From contig NZ_JAAATY010000035.1 in NCBI RefSeq assembly GCF_013280595.1, forward strand, positions 39,203 through 103,202: a stretch of 64,000 nucleotides of DNA, given 5' to 3'. This document shows, in pieces, positions 46,636 through 55,739 of the stretch (position 1 is its first letter; every line of letters starts with the position of its first letter). The translations under genes were made by a program, and so were the position numbers. Source of the DNA: Kibdelosporangium persicum (GTDB taxonomy: Bacteria > Actinomycetota > Actinomycetes > Mycobacteriales > Pseudonocardiaceae). The notes beneath the pieces are model-generated. The model saw only the letters and a program-made list of their open reading frames with translations. It was not told the DNA's origin and did not search any database.

Positions 46636-47226
46636 ATGCCGAAGATCATCGACCACGATCAGCGGCGTCGGGAGATCGTCGAGGTCGCGAAGAAGCTGAT
46701 CATCGAGGGCGGTTTCGAGGCGGCCACCATGCGCAGCATCGTCACCGCCGCCGGTTTCGCCAACGGCGCGCTCAAGCACTACTTCGACAGCAAGGACGCC
46801 ATCATCGCGGCGACCTTCCAGAGCGTGCTGCACGAGACCGAGCAGCACATGTCCAGCCTGGACCCGAGCCTCAGCCCGATCGAGGCACTGCGCGGTTTCG
46901 TCGAGGCCGCCATGCCGCTGGACCCGCACCGGATCAAGTCCGGGCGCGTGCTGCTCGTGCTGTGGGAGCACTCGGTCGCCAACCCCGCTCTGGCACGTCA
47001 GTACCGTGACCTCCTCACGAGCTGGCGGGCCGAGCTCTGCCAGCGGATCGCGGCCGCGCGGGACAAGTGCGAGTCGCCGGACGCACCCGCGGTCGGCGTG
47101 CTCGCGGACGAGATCATCTCGGTCGCCATCGGCGCCAACGTGGCCAGCCTGATGCACCCCGTGGGAAAGCTGATCGACCGCTACAGCGCCTACATCGACG
47201 CGCTGATGGAACGGATCGCCGACTGA
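46636..47226 (+). CDS. TetR-family regulator, likely controller of the TCTAC regulon
   Basis: A 196-residue TetR/BetI-like regulator. The N-terminal HTH is IIEGGFEAATMRSIVTAAGFANGAL with KHYFDSKDAII. The C-terminal ligand domain has RVLLVLWEHSVANPALARQYRDLL, as in BetI/RutR relatives. It is co-transcribed with the importer. The five TCTAC-N4-GTAGA-type palindromes lie around its own operon and neighbouring ones, so it is the best candidate binder. The ligand may be the imported compound or a CoA-free acid; unknown. Confidence 0.88.
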   Translation: MPKIIDHDQRRREIVEVAKKLIIEGGFEAATMRSIVTAAGFANGALKHYFDSKDAIIAATFQSVLHETEQHMSSLDPSLSPIEALRGFVEAAMPLDPHRIKSGRVLLVLWEHSVANPALARQYRDLLTSWRAELCQRIAAARDKCESPDAPAVGVLADEIISVAIGANVASLMHPVGKLIDRYSAYIDALMERIAD

Positions 47227-47257
47227 TCCCAGGGTCTGGACCACCTTCGGGTTTGTG

Positions 47258-47271
47258 TCTACGCTTGTAGA
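47258..47271. promoter_or_regulatory. TCTAC-N4-GTAGA operator (site 5, perfect)
   Basis: TCTAC-GCTT-GTAGA, a perfect inverted repeat that ends directly at the ATG of the next gene. If the ATG is correct, bound protein would also block translation start or a leaderless transcript. Confidence 0.62.
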
Positions 47272-47997
47272 ATGAAAAGCGTCGCCGCTCTGCCCGTCAC
47301 CCACACTCAGCCCGCCGCGCAGGTCACCGGACCGCCCGTCGTGCTCGTGCACGGCTTCGCGAGCAGCGGCGCCGCCGACTGGCCGGCCGACCGCTGGAGC
47401 GAACCGCTCGCCAAGGCGGGCCGGGAGACGTTCGTCGTCCACCTGCCGGGGCATGCCGGCGGACCCGCTGCCGAGTCCACAGCGGACGTCACCACCGGCA
47501 ACCTGGTGCGGCGCCTGGCTGACGGGCTGCCGTCCAGCCGGATCGACCTGGTCGGTTACTCGCTCGGCGCCCGTCTGGCGTGGGACCTCGCGGCCACGCG
47601 GGCGGTGCCGGTGCGCAGGCTGGTGCTCGGTGGGATGAGCCCGACGGAACCCTTCGGCATGGTCGACCTCGCCGCCGCCCGAGCCGCCGTCCGCGGTGGA
47701 CCGTCACCTGCCGACCCGCTCACCACCGCGATCACCGGCATGGTCCGCGATCAGGATGCGGACTCGCTGTTGCGGGTCGTCGAAGGTCTGGCCCGGGAAC
47801 CGTTCGACCCGGCTGCCCGGGTCCCGCGGGTGCCGACGCTGTTCATCGCCGGTGAGGACGATCCGATGTCGCAGGGGATCGACCGGCTGGCGGCACTCGT
47901 GCCGCACGCGCTTCTGCAGCGCGTGCCCGGCGACCACCGCGGCGCGCTGACCAGCGAAGAACTGCGCACTACCGTGTTCCGGTTCCTCGACGTCTGA
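47272..47997 (+). CDS. Alpha/beta hydrolase
   Basis: A 241-residue hydrolase: oxyanion region VLVHGFASSG, nucleophile in VGYSLGARLAW, acid in IAGEDDPMS, and histidine in VPGDHRGAL. The Ser-Asp-His order and the size match MenH/BioH-like lipases and esterases. No ribosome site is visible since operator site 5 abuts the ATG. It is placed 45 bp after tetR and is probably separately controlled. It may split a C-C or ester bond in the region C pathway. Confidence 0.85.
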   Translation: MKSVAALPVTHTQPAAQVTGPPVVLVHGFASSGAADWPADRWSEPLAKAGRETFVVHLPGHAGGPAAESTADVTTGNLVRRLADGLPSSRIDLVGYSLGARLAWDLAATRAVPVRRLVLGGMSPTEPFGMVDLAAARAAVRGGPSPADPLTTAITGMVRDQDADSLLRVVEGLAREPFDPAARVPRVPTLFIAGEDDPMSQGIDRLAALVPHALLQRVPGDHRGALTSEELRTTVFRFLDV

Positions 47998-48438
47998 CGA
48001 CAGCTGTTCCGCGATGGCAGGCGGATGCCGCGGCATCCACCCGCGAAGACCGCACGCCCAGCGGCAGCACCGAAACCCACCCGCCCGGGCCCGGGACGGC
48101 GATGCGTCGCGGTAGTGGGCGCCCGGGCCAGCACAGTGGCCCAGCCACTGGGCAGGCCCTCGATCACCGGCGTGGCGCCCGCCTGGTAGGCGGATCGTCG
48201 TGAGCCACCGCGCCAGCGCTGAAGTGCCCGGCAGGGTCTCGCCCTGCGCGACGGAAGCCAACGACGTCGGCAAGAACCGGCCCGTCGCCGGCCCGGTGTG
48301 TCTCGCGGAACCCGGCCCCACCTGCGAATACGGGATCCACTCTCGCCGGAAACCAGGAATACAAGAATTACTGCAGATACGTCCGAGATCGGTCGGACAC
48401 GGTAACCGGCTGGAACATCTGGGTGGAGGGGTGCCTCG
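47998..48438. other. Intergenic region before the STAND regulator
   Basis: 441 bp. Both strands hold open frames, but their composition (Arg/Pro/Ala-rich) and lack of family motifs speak against genes. The last 130 bp are more AT-rich and likely hold the regulator promoter. A ribosome site GGTGGAGGGG precedes ATG 48439. I see no RNA gene. Confidence 0.55.
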
Positions 48439-50745
48439 ATGGGGGATGATGGTTCACGCCCGAAGCCGGAGGAGGCACGGACTCCGGCCGGGTATGTGGC
48501 GATGCTGCGCCGGCTCCGGGCCCGGTCGGGGCTGAGCCTGCGCGAGATCCAGCGGCGTGCCGCGGCGAACAACGAGACCTTGCCGTCGAGCACTCTCGCC
48601 ACGATGTTGAGCCGGGACACGTTGCCCAGCGAGCGGTTGATCGCCGCGTTCCTCCGGGCGTGCGGGGAGGAACAGGCCGCGGTGGGCGAGTGGATCGAGT
48701 CTCGGCGGCGAATCGCGGGTCGGCAACCTGAAGCCGCGAAGTGGCAGAACGACGAGCATGGCGGGTGCCGGCAGTTGCCGATGGACATCGAGGACTTCGT
48801 CGGCCGGGAACGGGAGCTGCGGTACCTCGTCGCCCAGGCGGGCAAGGCGGCGGGTACGGCGGTGGTGCTCACCTCGATCGCGGGCATGGCGGGCGTCGGC
48901 AAGACGCGGCTGGCGATCCGGGCCGGTCACCAGCTGGTCCGTGCGGGGTGCTTCGACGAGGTCCAGCTGTGGACGGACCTGTGCGGATTCGATCCGCGCA
49001 GGCAACCGGCGGATCCCGCCGCCGTGCTGGAGAGTTTCCTGCTCGCGCTGGGGGTTCCCGCCGATGGCGTGCCGCATCACATGGAGGCGAGGACGGCGCT
49101 CTACCGGGATCGGCTGGCCGGCCAGCGGGCGCTCGTGCTGTTGGACAACGCGTTCGACGAAGAACAGGTCCGGCCGTTGTTGCCGGGCAGCCCGAACAGC
49201 CTGGTGATCATCACCAGCAGGCGCACGCTCACGGCGCTGGACGGTGCCCGGCACATCGAACTCGGCCCGTTCAGCCCGGCCGAGGCGACCGCCCTGCTGA
49301 CGCGGATCGCCGGTCCGCAGGCCCAGGCGGATCCCGGCAGCGTCCGGCGGATCGCCGAGCTGGGCGGATACTTGCCGCTCGCTGTCGCGCTCGCCGGGCG
49401 GCGCCTGGCCACCAGGCCCGCGTGGTCGGCGCGCACCCTCGCCGCGCGGTTGTCCAGCAGTCCCGATCGCGCCGTCACAGGCGTCTTCGCCCTGTCGTAC
49501 CAAGCCCTCACGCCCCAGGCCCGGCGGTTGTTCCGGTTGCTGGGAACCCACCTGCCCGAGGACATGGACGTCCCGGCCGCGGCGGCGCTGGCGGGCATGC
49601 CGTTGCCGGAAACCGAGGAAATACTGGAAGGTCTGCTCGATGACCACCTGCTGACTCAGGACAGCCCGGGGCGGTACCGGATACACGACCTCGTGCGGCT
49701 GTTCGCCAGGGATCTGCCGGAGCCGGACCGGGATGCGGCGTTGGCGCGCTTGCTGACCCACTACCTGTCCGCCGCCGAGCAGGTCACCCGGGTGCTGCAC
49801 CCCACGGAGCGGCGCCGGCTGCCCGCTCGATCCGTGGTGGACACGGTGTGGATCGGGACCCGGGCCGACGCGGTGCGCTGGTTGACCCAGGAGCGCGGGA
49901 ACCTGCTTGTGCTTGCCCGTAACGCCGTGCACGCGCCCAGCCCGGCGCCGGATCTGGTGACCATGCTGGTCGCCGTGCTTTACCGGCCACTGGCCAACCT
50001 GGGGATGTCGAGCACTCAGATCGAGCTCAACCTGCTGGCCGCCGGCGCCGCCGCCCGGATCGGTGACCGCCGCGCCGAAGCCCAGGCTCTGGAAGACCTC
50101 GGCACCGTGTACAGCGAGGCCGGCCGGACGGAGGAGGCGATCGAACGGAACAAGGCCGCGCTGGACATCTGGCGGGAACTGGGCGATCGGACCGGCCAGG
50201 CGGGCTGCCTGACCGGCATCGGCATCGCCCATCATCAGCAGGGCCGGTACGAGGACGCTTTGACCTGCCTGCAGGAAGGGCTCGCCGCCAGCCAGGAGGC
50301 GGACTACCGGCTGGGGGAGGCGTCGATCGTGAACACCCTCGGTCTGGTGCACCAGGCCAAGCGGGAGTTCGAGGCGGCGATCGTGTGGCACAAGCAGAGT
50401 GTCGAGTTGTACCGGCAGGCCGGCAGCGAACACGGTGAGGCGTTCGCGATGGCCAACCTCGGCTGGGCGTACCAGCGCTCCGGGCGTCCTGGCGAGTCGC
50501 TCGAACTGCACGAACGAGCGTTGAAGATCTTCGTCCGGTACGCCGACCGGTACCACGAGGCCGAGCAGCACTGGGGCCTCGGCCAGGCACACCACGCCCT
50601 CGGCCATGACCGGCTCGCCCGTCAGTACTGGGACCAGTCGATCAACCTGCTGCTTGAGCTGGGACACCTCACTGAGGCCGAGGCCGCCGCGCTACACCGC
50701 AAGCTCGTCCCGCCCACGCCCGAGGTCATCCGCCTGAAATGCTGA
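48439..50745 (+). CDS. HTH-NB-ARC-TPR STAND regulator (AfsR-like without SARP domain)
   Basis: A 768-residue signalling ATPase. Residues 18-70 form a Cro/C1-type HTH (LRRLRARSGLSLREIQRRAA). The NB-ARC core starts at about 118 (FVGRERELRYL), with P-loop GMAGVGKTRL near 150, Walker B ALVLLDNAFDE and GLPL-like GGYLPLAVALAG. From about 540 it has tetratricopeptide repeats (EALEDLGTVYSEAGRTEEAIERNKAAL-like units). Such proteins regulate secondary metabolism in actinomycetes. It lies beside the RiPP-like locus on the opposite strand and is a candidate regulator of it. No target site is known. Confidence 0.85.
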   Translation: MGDDGSRPKPEEARTPAGYVAMLRRLRARSGLSLREIQRRAAANNETLPSSTLATMLSRDTLPSERLIAAFLRACGEEQAAVGEWIESRRRIAGRQPEAAKWQNDEHGGCRQLPMDIEDFVGRERELRYLVAQAGKAAGTAVVLTSIAGMAGVGKTRLAIRAGHQLVRAGCFDEVQLWTDLCGFDPRRQPADPAAVLESFLLALGVPADGVPHHMEARTALYRDRLAGQRALVLLDNAFDEEQVRPLLPGSPNSLVIITSRRTLTALDGARHIELGPFSPAEATALLTRIAGPQAQADPGSVRRIAELGGYLPLAVALAGRRLATRPAWSARTLAARLSSSPDRAVTGVFALSYQALTPQARRLFRLLGTHLPEDMDVPAAAALAGMPLPETEEILEGLLDDHLLTQDSPGRYRIHDLVRLFARDLPEPDRDAALARLLTHYLSAAEQVTRVLHPTERRRLPARSVVDTVWIGTRADAVRWLTQERGNLLVLARNAVHAPSPAPDLVTMLVAVLYRPLANLGMSSTQIELNLLAAGAAARIGDRRAEAQALEDLGTVYSEAGRTEEAIERNKAALDIWRELGDRTGQAGCLTGIGIAHHQQGRYEDALTCLQEGLAASQEADYRLGEASIVNTLGLVHQAKREFEAAIVWHKQSVELYRQAGSEHGEAFAMANLGWAYQRSGRPGESLELHERALKIFVRYADRYHEAEQHWGLGQAHHALGHDRLARQYWDQSINLLLELGHLTEAEAAALHRKLVPPTPEVIRLKC

Positions 50746-50888
50746 CAGTTCTCCTGGCGAACCCGTAGATGTGCTTCTCGCCGAGGTGACAGCGCGGCGG
50801 CCCGCGATAGCAGCGGGCCACCTCCGCCCGTGGGTGCCGGGCCTGGCCAGGCATTGAGTGACGCCCGCCGGTGCGTGATCAGCACAGG

Positions 50889-51656
50889 TCAGGCCGATCC
50901 TTCCGGATAGGGCCATGACAGGAAGGACTGGTCCAGCTGTCGTGGTGTGCGTGACAACCATGAACTCGCCATCCTGCGCACGGTTCCGCCGGGTAGCGGG
51001 GGATTGATCTCTCGTTCTTTGGGCTTGGCCGTCGACTGGAGGGCCCAGGCGAATCCGATCAGCGGGCTGATCCGAGCCCACCGCACGCGGTCGATGTCGA
51101 GGAACATCATCGCACGAAGGAAAGCATGCCAGATGTGGTACCCGTAAGCATTCTCGCCGCCGGCCATCATGTGCACCTCGGCCCGGAACTCGGCTCGGCG
51201 CGGGTCGTACAGCACACCCTGGCCGAAATCGCTGAAGGCGGCGGTGAGCCTCGGGTCGCCCGGCCGGTAGTAGGTGTCCAGGATGCCCAGCTGGACTTGT
51301 GAAAGAACGCGCAGCGGCCGGCGCACCGGGGCGACGAACGCGGCGAAATTCCGCGGATAGCCGGGCGACGTGCACATCTCGAGCCAGGTGTCGTAAACCC
51401 CTTTGACGTAGTTCTCACCCAGCTTGTCCCGCATGGCGGCGAAGGCGTCAGTCACTTCCTGGATCCGGTGGTAAAGCGTCATGTCGTCGAACCAGTACCA
51501 CATCTCGTTGGCGCGACGGTCGCCGTGCATTCCGGGAACATGCGGAAACTTCTGGTGTTCGCTGTCGGCGGCAGCCGGAAGGGCGGTCAGCCCGGTGAGG
51601 CCGACTACACCCGCGGACATGTGCAGCAGCCGCCGTCGGCCGAACTGATGTGACAT
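50889..51656 (-). CDS. Tat-exported protein of unknown function
   Basis: A 255-residue protein with a twin-arginine signal: GRRRLLHMSAGVVGLTGLT, cleavage near PAAADS. The mature part is about 225 residues and rich in Trp, Tyr and Met (WYWFDDMTLYHRIQEV), with a single Cys. I recognise no family. It follows the exporter gene by 42 bp on the same strand, so it may be the last gene of the peptide operon. Tat export implies folding before secretion or a cofactor. A role in maturation, immunity or delivery of the knottin is possible but unsupported. Confidence 0.7.
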   Translation of the reverse strand: MSHQFGRRRLLHMSAGVVGLTGLTALPAAADSEHQKFPHVPGMHGDRRANEMWYWFDDMTLYHRIQEVTDAFAAMRDKLGENYVKGVYDTWLEMCTSPGYPRNFAAFVAPVRRPLRVLSQVQLGILDTYYRPGDPRLTAAFSDFGQGVLYDPRRAEFRAEVHMMAGGENAYGYHIWHAFLRAMMFLDIDRVRWARISPLIGFAWALQSTAKPKEREINPPLPGGTVRRMASSWLSRTPRQLDQSFLSWPYPEGSA

Positions 51657-51698
51657 GGTCAGCTCCTTTGAGACCGGAATGGACAGACACGAACGAAC

Positions 51699-53516
51699 TC
51701 AGGCTGGTGCGGCGTCGAGATAACCCGCCGCTTGGGTGAGGAAGAGTTCGGCATAGCGGCCTTGGGTACGCATGAGTTCGGTGTGGGTACCGTGCTCGAT
51801 GACGCGGCCGGAATCGAGCACGTAGATGCGATCGGCGCTGCGGACGCTGGAGAAGCGGTGAGAGATGAGCAGGACGGTGCGGCCGGCGAACAGATGACGG
51901 ATGCGGGCGAAGAGGTCGGCCTCGGCCTGGGGGTCCAGCGCGGCGGTGGGCTCGTCGAGGATGACGAACGGGGCGTCGCGGTAGAAGGCACGGGCGATGG
52001 CCAGTTTCTGCCACTGGCCACCGGAGAGGTCGGTTCCATCGGTGAATTCGCGACCGAGGACGGTGTGGTAGCCGTTGGGGAGGCTTTCCAGAAGGGCGGA
52101 TACGCCAGCGGCTTCGGCGGCGTGTCCGATGCGGCTGTCGTCAGGTTGGTCGTCGATGCGGCCGAAAGCGATGTTGTCGTGGGCGGTGAGCTTGTAGCGG
52201 ACGAAGTCCTGGAACACAACGGCACAGCCGTGGCGCAGTTGGTACAGGTCGGTGGCGGGGTCGCCATCGCGGACCAGCGTCCCGCCAGTGGGCGCGTACA
52301 AGCCGGCGAGAATCTTCGCGAGGGTGGTCTTCCCGGAGCCGTTGGCTCCGACGAGGGCGATGATCTCGCCTTGGTGCAGCGAGATGTCGACGCCGTGGAG
52401 CGTGGGGCGGGCGGCGCCGGGGTACGTGAAGGTCACGCCGCGCGCCCGTAGCGTCCTGAAAGGACTCGCAGGTTCGGTGAGCGCGGGAGGTGGTTCGGCG
52501 CCTGCGGCAGCGAAGTTGTGCAGGTCCTTGAAGAAGTAGAGGGTCTGGCCCACGCTGTTGAGCATTTGACTGGCTGATCCTATGCGGCTCGACAGCAACC
52601 AGAGTCCGGCCAGGCCTGTGGAGGCGGCGGCGAGAGACACCATGCCGGTGTTCACCAACGTCCACACCGACGCGATGACACCGAGAATCAGGGCGCTGGA
52701 CAGGAGTTTGGCGCGGATCTCCCGTCCGGCATGAGTGCGGATCAGACGGGTCATGCCGGTCAGCTCCTGGGCGTATTCGGTGTCCCAGCGAGCATGGAGG
52801 GTGGCGCCCAGATTCAGGGCCCGGATCTCCTTGGCCTCGTCCCGGCAGGTGAGCAGCTGCTCCAGGTACTGGCGACGACGGTGGTTCTCAGCCAGGGAGT
52901 GGTGCATGGCGTACACGGCGTTGCGTCGGTCCTTGGCGGCCTTGAACAGCGGTAACGCGCTGAGGGTCGCCAACGGGAGCAGCCACCAGGCGATGGTGAT
53001 GAACACGCCCGCTATGGCCAGCACGGTCAACGCCGCCTGCAGCATCTCGACCAGCATCATGACCACCATGGCCGGGTTGCGCCGCGAGGCGTGTACCGCG
53101 CGCTGTAACCGGTCGTGGAAATCCGGGTCCTCGAATTCCAGCAGCCCGGTGTGGGCGGCGGTACCCAGCACCAGTGAGATGACGTGCCGGTCCACCCGAT
53201 CAGTGAGGATCTGCTGGCGCACCCCACTGAGCATCTGCAGGATGCCACCCGCCGCACCGAGGGCGACCAGCACGATCACGCCGGGGATCAGCCGCCCCAG
53301 GTCGACTCCGGTGCCGCTCCCGTCGACGGAGGTCATCACGTCGTTCACCATGCCCCGCAACAACAGCAGCGCACCGGCCAGGCCGACCGCGGTGGTCAGT
53401 TGAAGCCCCACCACAGTGAGGACACCGCGCCGGTCGGCCGTCCAGGAGGCGCGTACGGCGTGTACGGCCGCCATGCACATGTCGCGGACGGTCAGCCTGG
53501 GCTTCACTGGGTCCAT
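51699..53516 (-). CDS. ABC exporter, membrane-ATPase fusion (peptide export type)
   Basis: A 605-residue half-transporter. Six TM helices occupy residues 30-320, the ATPase 360-600: Walker A GANGSGKTT, Q-loop VFQDFVRYKL, signature LSGGQWQKL, Walker B FVILDEPTAALD, H-loop ISHRF. No N-terminal C39 peptidase domain is present, so leader removal must happen elsewhere. The LLSSRIGSASQML TM6 segment and linker style match LasD/lanthipeptide exporters. It overlaps the S9 peptidase gene by 13 bp. Likely exports the mature peptide. Confidence 0.9.
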   Translation of the reverse strand: MDPVKPRLTVRDMCMAAVHAVRASWTADRRGVLTVVGLQLTTAVGLAGALLLLRGMVNDVMTSVDGSGTGVDLGRLIPGVIVLVALGAAGGILQMLSGVRQQILTDRVDRHVISLVLGTAAHTGLLEFEDPDFHDRLQRAVHASRRNPAMVVMMLVEMLQAALTVLAIAGVFITIAWWLLPLATLSALPLFKAAKDRRNAVYAMHHSLAENHRRRQYLEQLLTCRDEAKEIRALNLGATLHARWDTEYAQELTGMTRLIRTHAGREIRAKLLSSALILGVIASVWTLVNTGMVSLAAASTGLAGLWLLSSRIGSASQMLNSVGQTLYFFKDLHNFAAAGAEPPPALTEPASPFRTLRARGVTFTYPGAARPTLHGVDISLHQGEIIALVGANGSGKTTLAKILAGLYAPTGGTLVRDGDPATDLYQLRHGCAVVFQDFVRYKLTAHDNIAFGRIDDQPDDSRIGHAAEAAGVSALLESLPNGYHTVLGREFTDGTDLSGGQWQKLAIARAFYRDAPFVILDEPTAALDPQAEADLFARIRHLFAGRTVLLISHRFSSVRSADRIYVLDSGRVIEHGTHTELMRTQGRYAELFLTQAAGYLDAAPA

Positions 53517-54970
53517 CGGTCGATCCAGTTGCGGTGCTCGTTGCTGAGGAATGCGAGATGTTCGGCGTAGTAGAAGATGTGGCCCGCGCCAGGGAGGAGG
53601 AGCAGGCGGGCGGTGCCTCCGTTGACGACGATGGCCTTGTAGAGTTCGACGGATTGTTCAGGCGTGGTGGCGGGATTGGTGTCGTGGGTGCCGTGGGCCA
53701 ACAGCACCGGCCGATCCAGCTTGTGCGCGAAGTCCAGGGCACTGAAGGCCCGGTAGATGTCCGGGGCTTGCCACAGGTGGCGTTTCTCGTGTTGCCAGCC
53801 GGTCGGGGTGAGGGTGCGGTTGTAGCAGCCGCTGTGCACGATCGCTCCACGCAGCTCAGGGACGTGGGCGAGGGCGTACAGGGCGAGGGTGGCGCCGAAG
53901 CTGTGCCCACCCACCAGCATCGGGCCGTCCACAGTGGTCATTGCGGCGCGCACCGTGTCGATGATCTGCGGGTGCAGAGATTCCACTGTGGCGTCGGTCG
54001 GCCAGTGCAGAGGCAAGTCCAGATTCGCGACCGCGTGCCCGGTGTCCAGCAAGGGGGGCACCGTTTCCCGGTCACCAGGCCGGGCGTTGCGCAGCCACAA
54101 CACGGTTGCCGGTTCTCCGGGGTGGTGCGTGAGCGTGGCCTGGTGGTACCCGGTGTCGATGCTGATCGCCGTCGGGTGGGTGGGTTCGGGAACCGGGGGC
54201 GCCCCAGCCAGTCCCGCCGGCTCGGGCGGAGCCTCCGCGACTGGACGAGGCGAGCCGGAGCCGTCGACCGATACGGCCAGGCCGGACCAGGACAGCCCGT
54301 CCTCGGAGGCTGGGTCATCCTCGGCGTACTCCAGGTAGAGTTCGCCGTCCATGGCAGCGAGACGCCGTACCACCAGCGGGTCGGTGAGTTCGATCGCCCG
54401 GCCCGTAACCGGATCGAGCGCCGTAGGCCGGGCAGCGATGAGTCCGGCGAGTTCGGGCAGGGCAGGCAGGAAACTCACGTAGGTCGGGCCGGTTGCCTCC
54501 AGGACCACCGGATTGCCGTGGACCAACGGGATTCTCGCCGCCGACGGCGACGGAACGAGCAGGACGAGGCAATCGTCCACCCAGGTACAGGGTGGCCATG
54601 CGTGGGAGGTCGCGGCCCGGATCCGGTCGAACACCGTGACGGTCTGGGCGGCGTAGTCGGCCACCCACGGGTGCGCACGCCGGTCCCTGATCACCAACCC
54701 TGCGACGAGGGGCCGTTCGGGGTGCCAGGCCAGACGCGCGGGCAGCACGCCGGTCAGGGGGACAGCCCAGCCCGGCGACGTCCGGTGCGGGTGGATCTCG
54801 ATGGAAGTCAGCCATGCCCGGTCTACCGCGAGCCCGGCCAGATCCGGGTCCACCCGCAGTTCGCGCCAGTACGTGACGGCGGGATTCGCCTGCGAGATCG
54901 AGCATCTGGCCGGGGCGGTCAGCCGCGCCCACGCGCCGTTCGACGAGCTGTCCCGCCAGCTGTCAAGCAT
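53504..54970 (-). CDS. S9-like serine peptidase (prolyl oligopeptidase fold)
   Basis: A 488-residue protein: a beta-rich N-terminal half, then an alpha/beta hydrolase domain. Triad candidates are Ser357 in VGGHSFGATL, Asp430 in GTHDTNPATT and His464 in GAGHIFYYA. It is shorter than typical prolyl oligopeptidases (~650-700 residues), so the propeller is reduced. There is no signal peptide. In lasso loci, S9 enzymes act as isopeptidases; here it may instead cut the leader, since the B2-like protein lacks catalytic residues. It overlaps MauE-Trx by 8 bp. Confidence 0.85.
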   Translation of the reverse strand: MLDSWRDSSSNGAWARLTAPARCSISQANPAVTYWRELRVDPDLAGLAVDRAWLTSIEIHPHRTSPGWAVPLTGVLPARLAWHPERPLVAGLVIRDRRAHPWVADYAAQTVTVFDRIRAATSHAWPPCTWVDDCLVLLVPSPSAARIPLVHGNPVVLEATGPTYVSFLPALPELAGLIAARPTALDPVTGRAIELTDPLVVRRLAAMDGELYLEYAEDDPASEDGLSWSGLAVSVDGSGSPRPVAEAPPEPAGLAGAPPVPEPTHPTAISIDTGYHQATLTHHPGEPATVLWLRNARPGDRETVPPLLDTGHAVANLDLPLHWPTDATVESLHPQIIDTVRAAMTTVDGPMLVGGHSFGATLALYALAHVPELRGAIVHSGCYNRTLTPTGWQHEKRHLWQAPDIYRAFSALDFAHKLDRPVLLAHGTHDTNPATTPEQSVELYKAIVVNGGTARLLLLPGAGHIFYYAEHLAFLSNEHRNWIDRWTQ

Positions 54971-55739
54971 GTGCGGTGACCACGATCGAGTTGATCAAAG
55001 CCTTGACCGATCCGATTCCGGAGACCGGCTCGCCGACGGGTTTGCCCGCCGCGTCAAGGCCCTGCGCGCAGGGCACACCCATCTCTGCCATCGCTCCGGG
55101 TGCTGCGTCGTCGCGTCCTAACACGGTTTCGGCGACCGCGTCGCGGCGGGCCGGTTCCATCCCCGCCACAAGCTTCTTCAAGGCGCGGCACGACGGGCAG
55201 GATTCAGAGGTGTAGAGCTGCACGGTGTACACCGCATCGGCGCGTTCCACGATCCGTGCTTCCTTCGCTGCTTCGATCGCGCGGGCACGGCGGTCCAACG
55301 CCAGGACGACACCCGTGATCAGGGCGGTTGCCGCTACCGCGAACCCGGCGCGCAACGCCATCTGGGCGCCGGGGCCCATCAGCAGAGCGATGACTGCCAC
55401 CAGCGCGCCGGCGGCGTTCACCAGGACGTGGGTGCGACTTACCGAGGCCAGCCGCGCCAGCCCGAAGCAGGCGCACTTCTGGCCGCGCAGTGCTTGGGCC
55501 ACGCCGGTCAGCGCCAGATACGCCACCAGGCCGCCCACCGCGGCAAAACGACCCGGCACCACGACGAGTAGCACCGCGCCGACCAACTCGGCTACGGCGA
55601 TCAGCCGCGGACCGTGAGGCGCCGCCAGCAGCCCGCTGCGGATCGGCCAGGACAGTTTCCCGGCCGGCGCGGCCAACTTCGCCACACCGGAGACGACGAG
55701 AGGCCCGGCGAGAATCGCCACCAGCACATCAGCCAGCAT
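54963..55739 (-). CDS. MauE/DoxX-like membrane protein fused to a thioredoxin-like domain
   Basis: A 258-residue protein. Residues 1-150 hold four to five TM helices of the MauE/DoxX type, including the MauE-like pair RGQKCACFGL (Cys89, Cys91). Residues 165-258 are thioredoxin-like with Cys181 and Cys184 in YTSESCPSCRALKKLV. MauE/VKOR-type proteins pass electrons between cysteine pairs across the membrane. In a locus with six-cysteine precursors, disulfide formation is the obvious role, though this is inferred. It overlaps both neighbours (11 and 8 bp). Confidence 0.85.
   Translation of the reverse strand: MLADVLVAILAGPLVVSGVAKLAAPAGKLSWPIRSGLLAAPHGPRLIAVAELVGAVLLVVVPGRFAAVGGLVAYLALTGVAQALRGQKCACFGLARLASVSRTHVLVNAAGALVAVIALLMGPGAQMALRAGFAVAATALITGVVLALDRRARAIEAAKEARIVERADAVYTVQLYTSESCPSCRALKKLVAGMEPARRDAVAETVLGRDDAAPGAMAEMGVPCAQGLDAAGKPVGEPVSGIGSVKALINSIVVTAHA

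Noticed and set aside
47751..48902. Minus-strand 383-codon frame across the 48-kb gap
   Set aside because: It overlaps the hydrolase end and the STAND regulator start in antisense and shows no motif.
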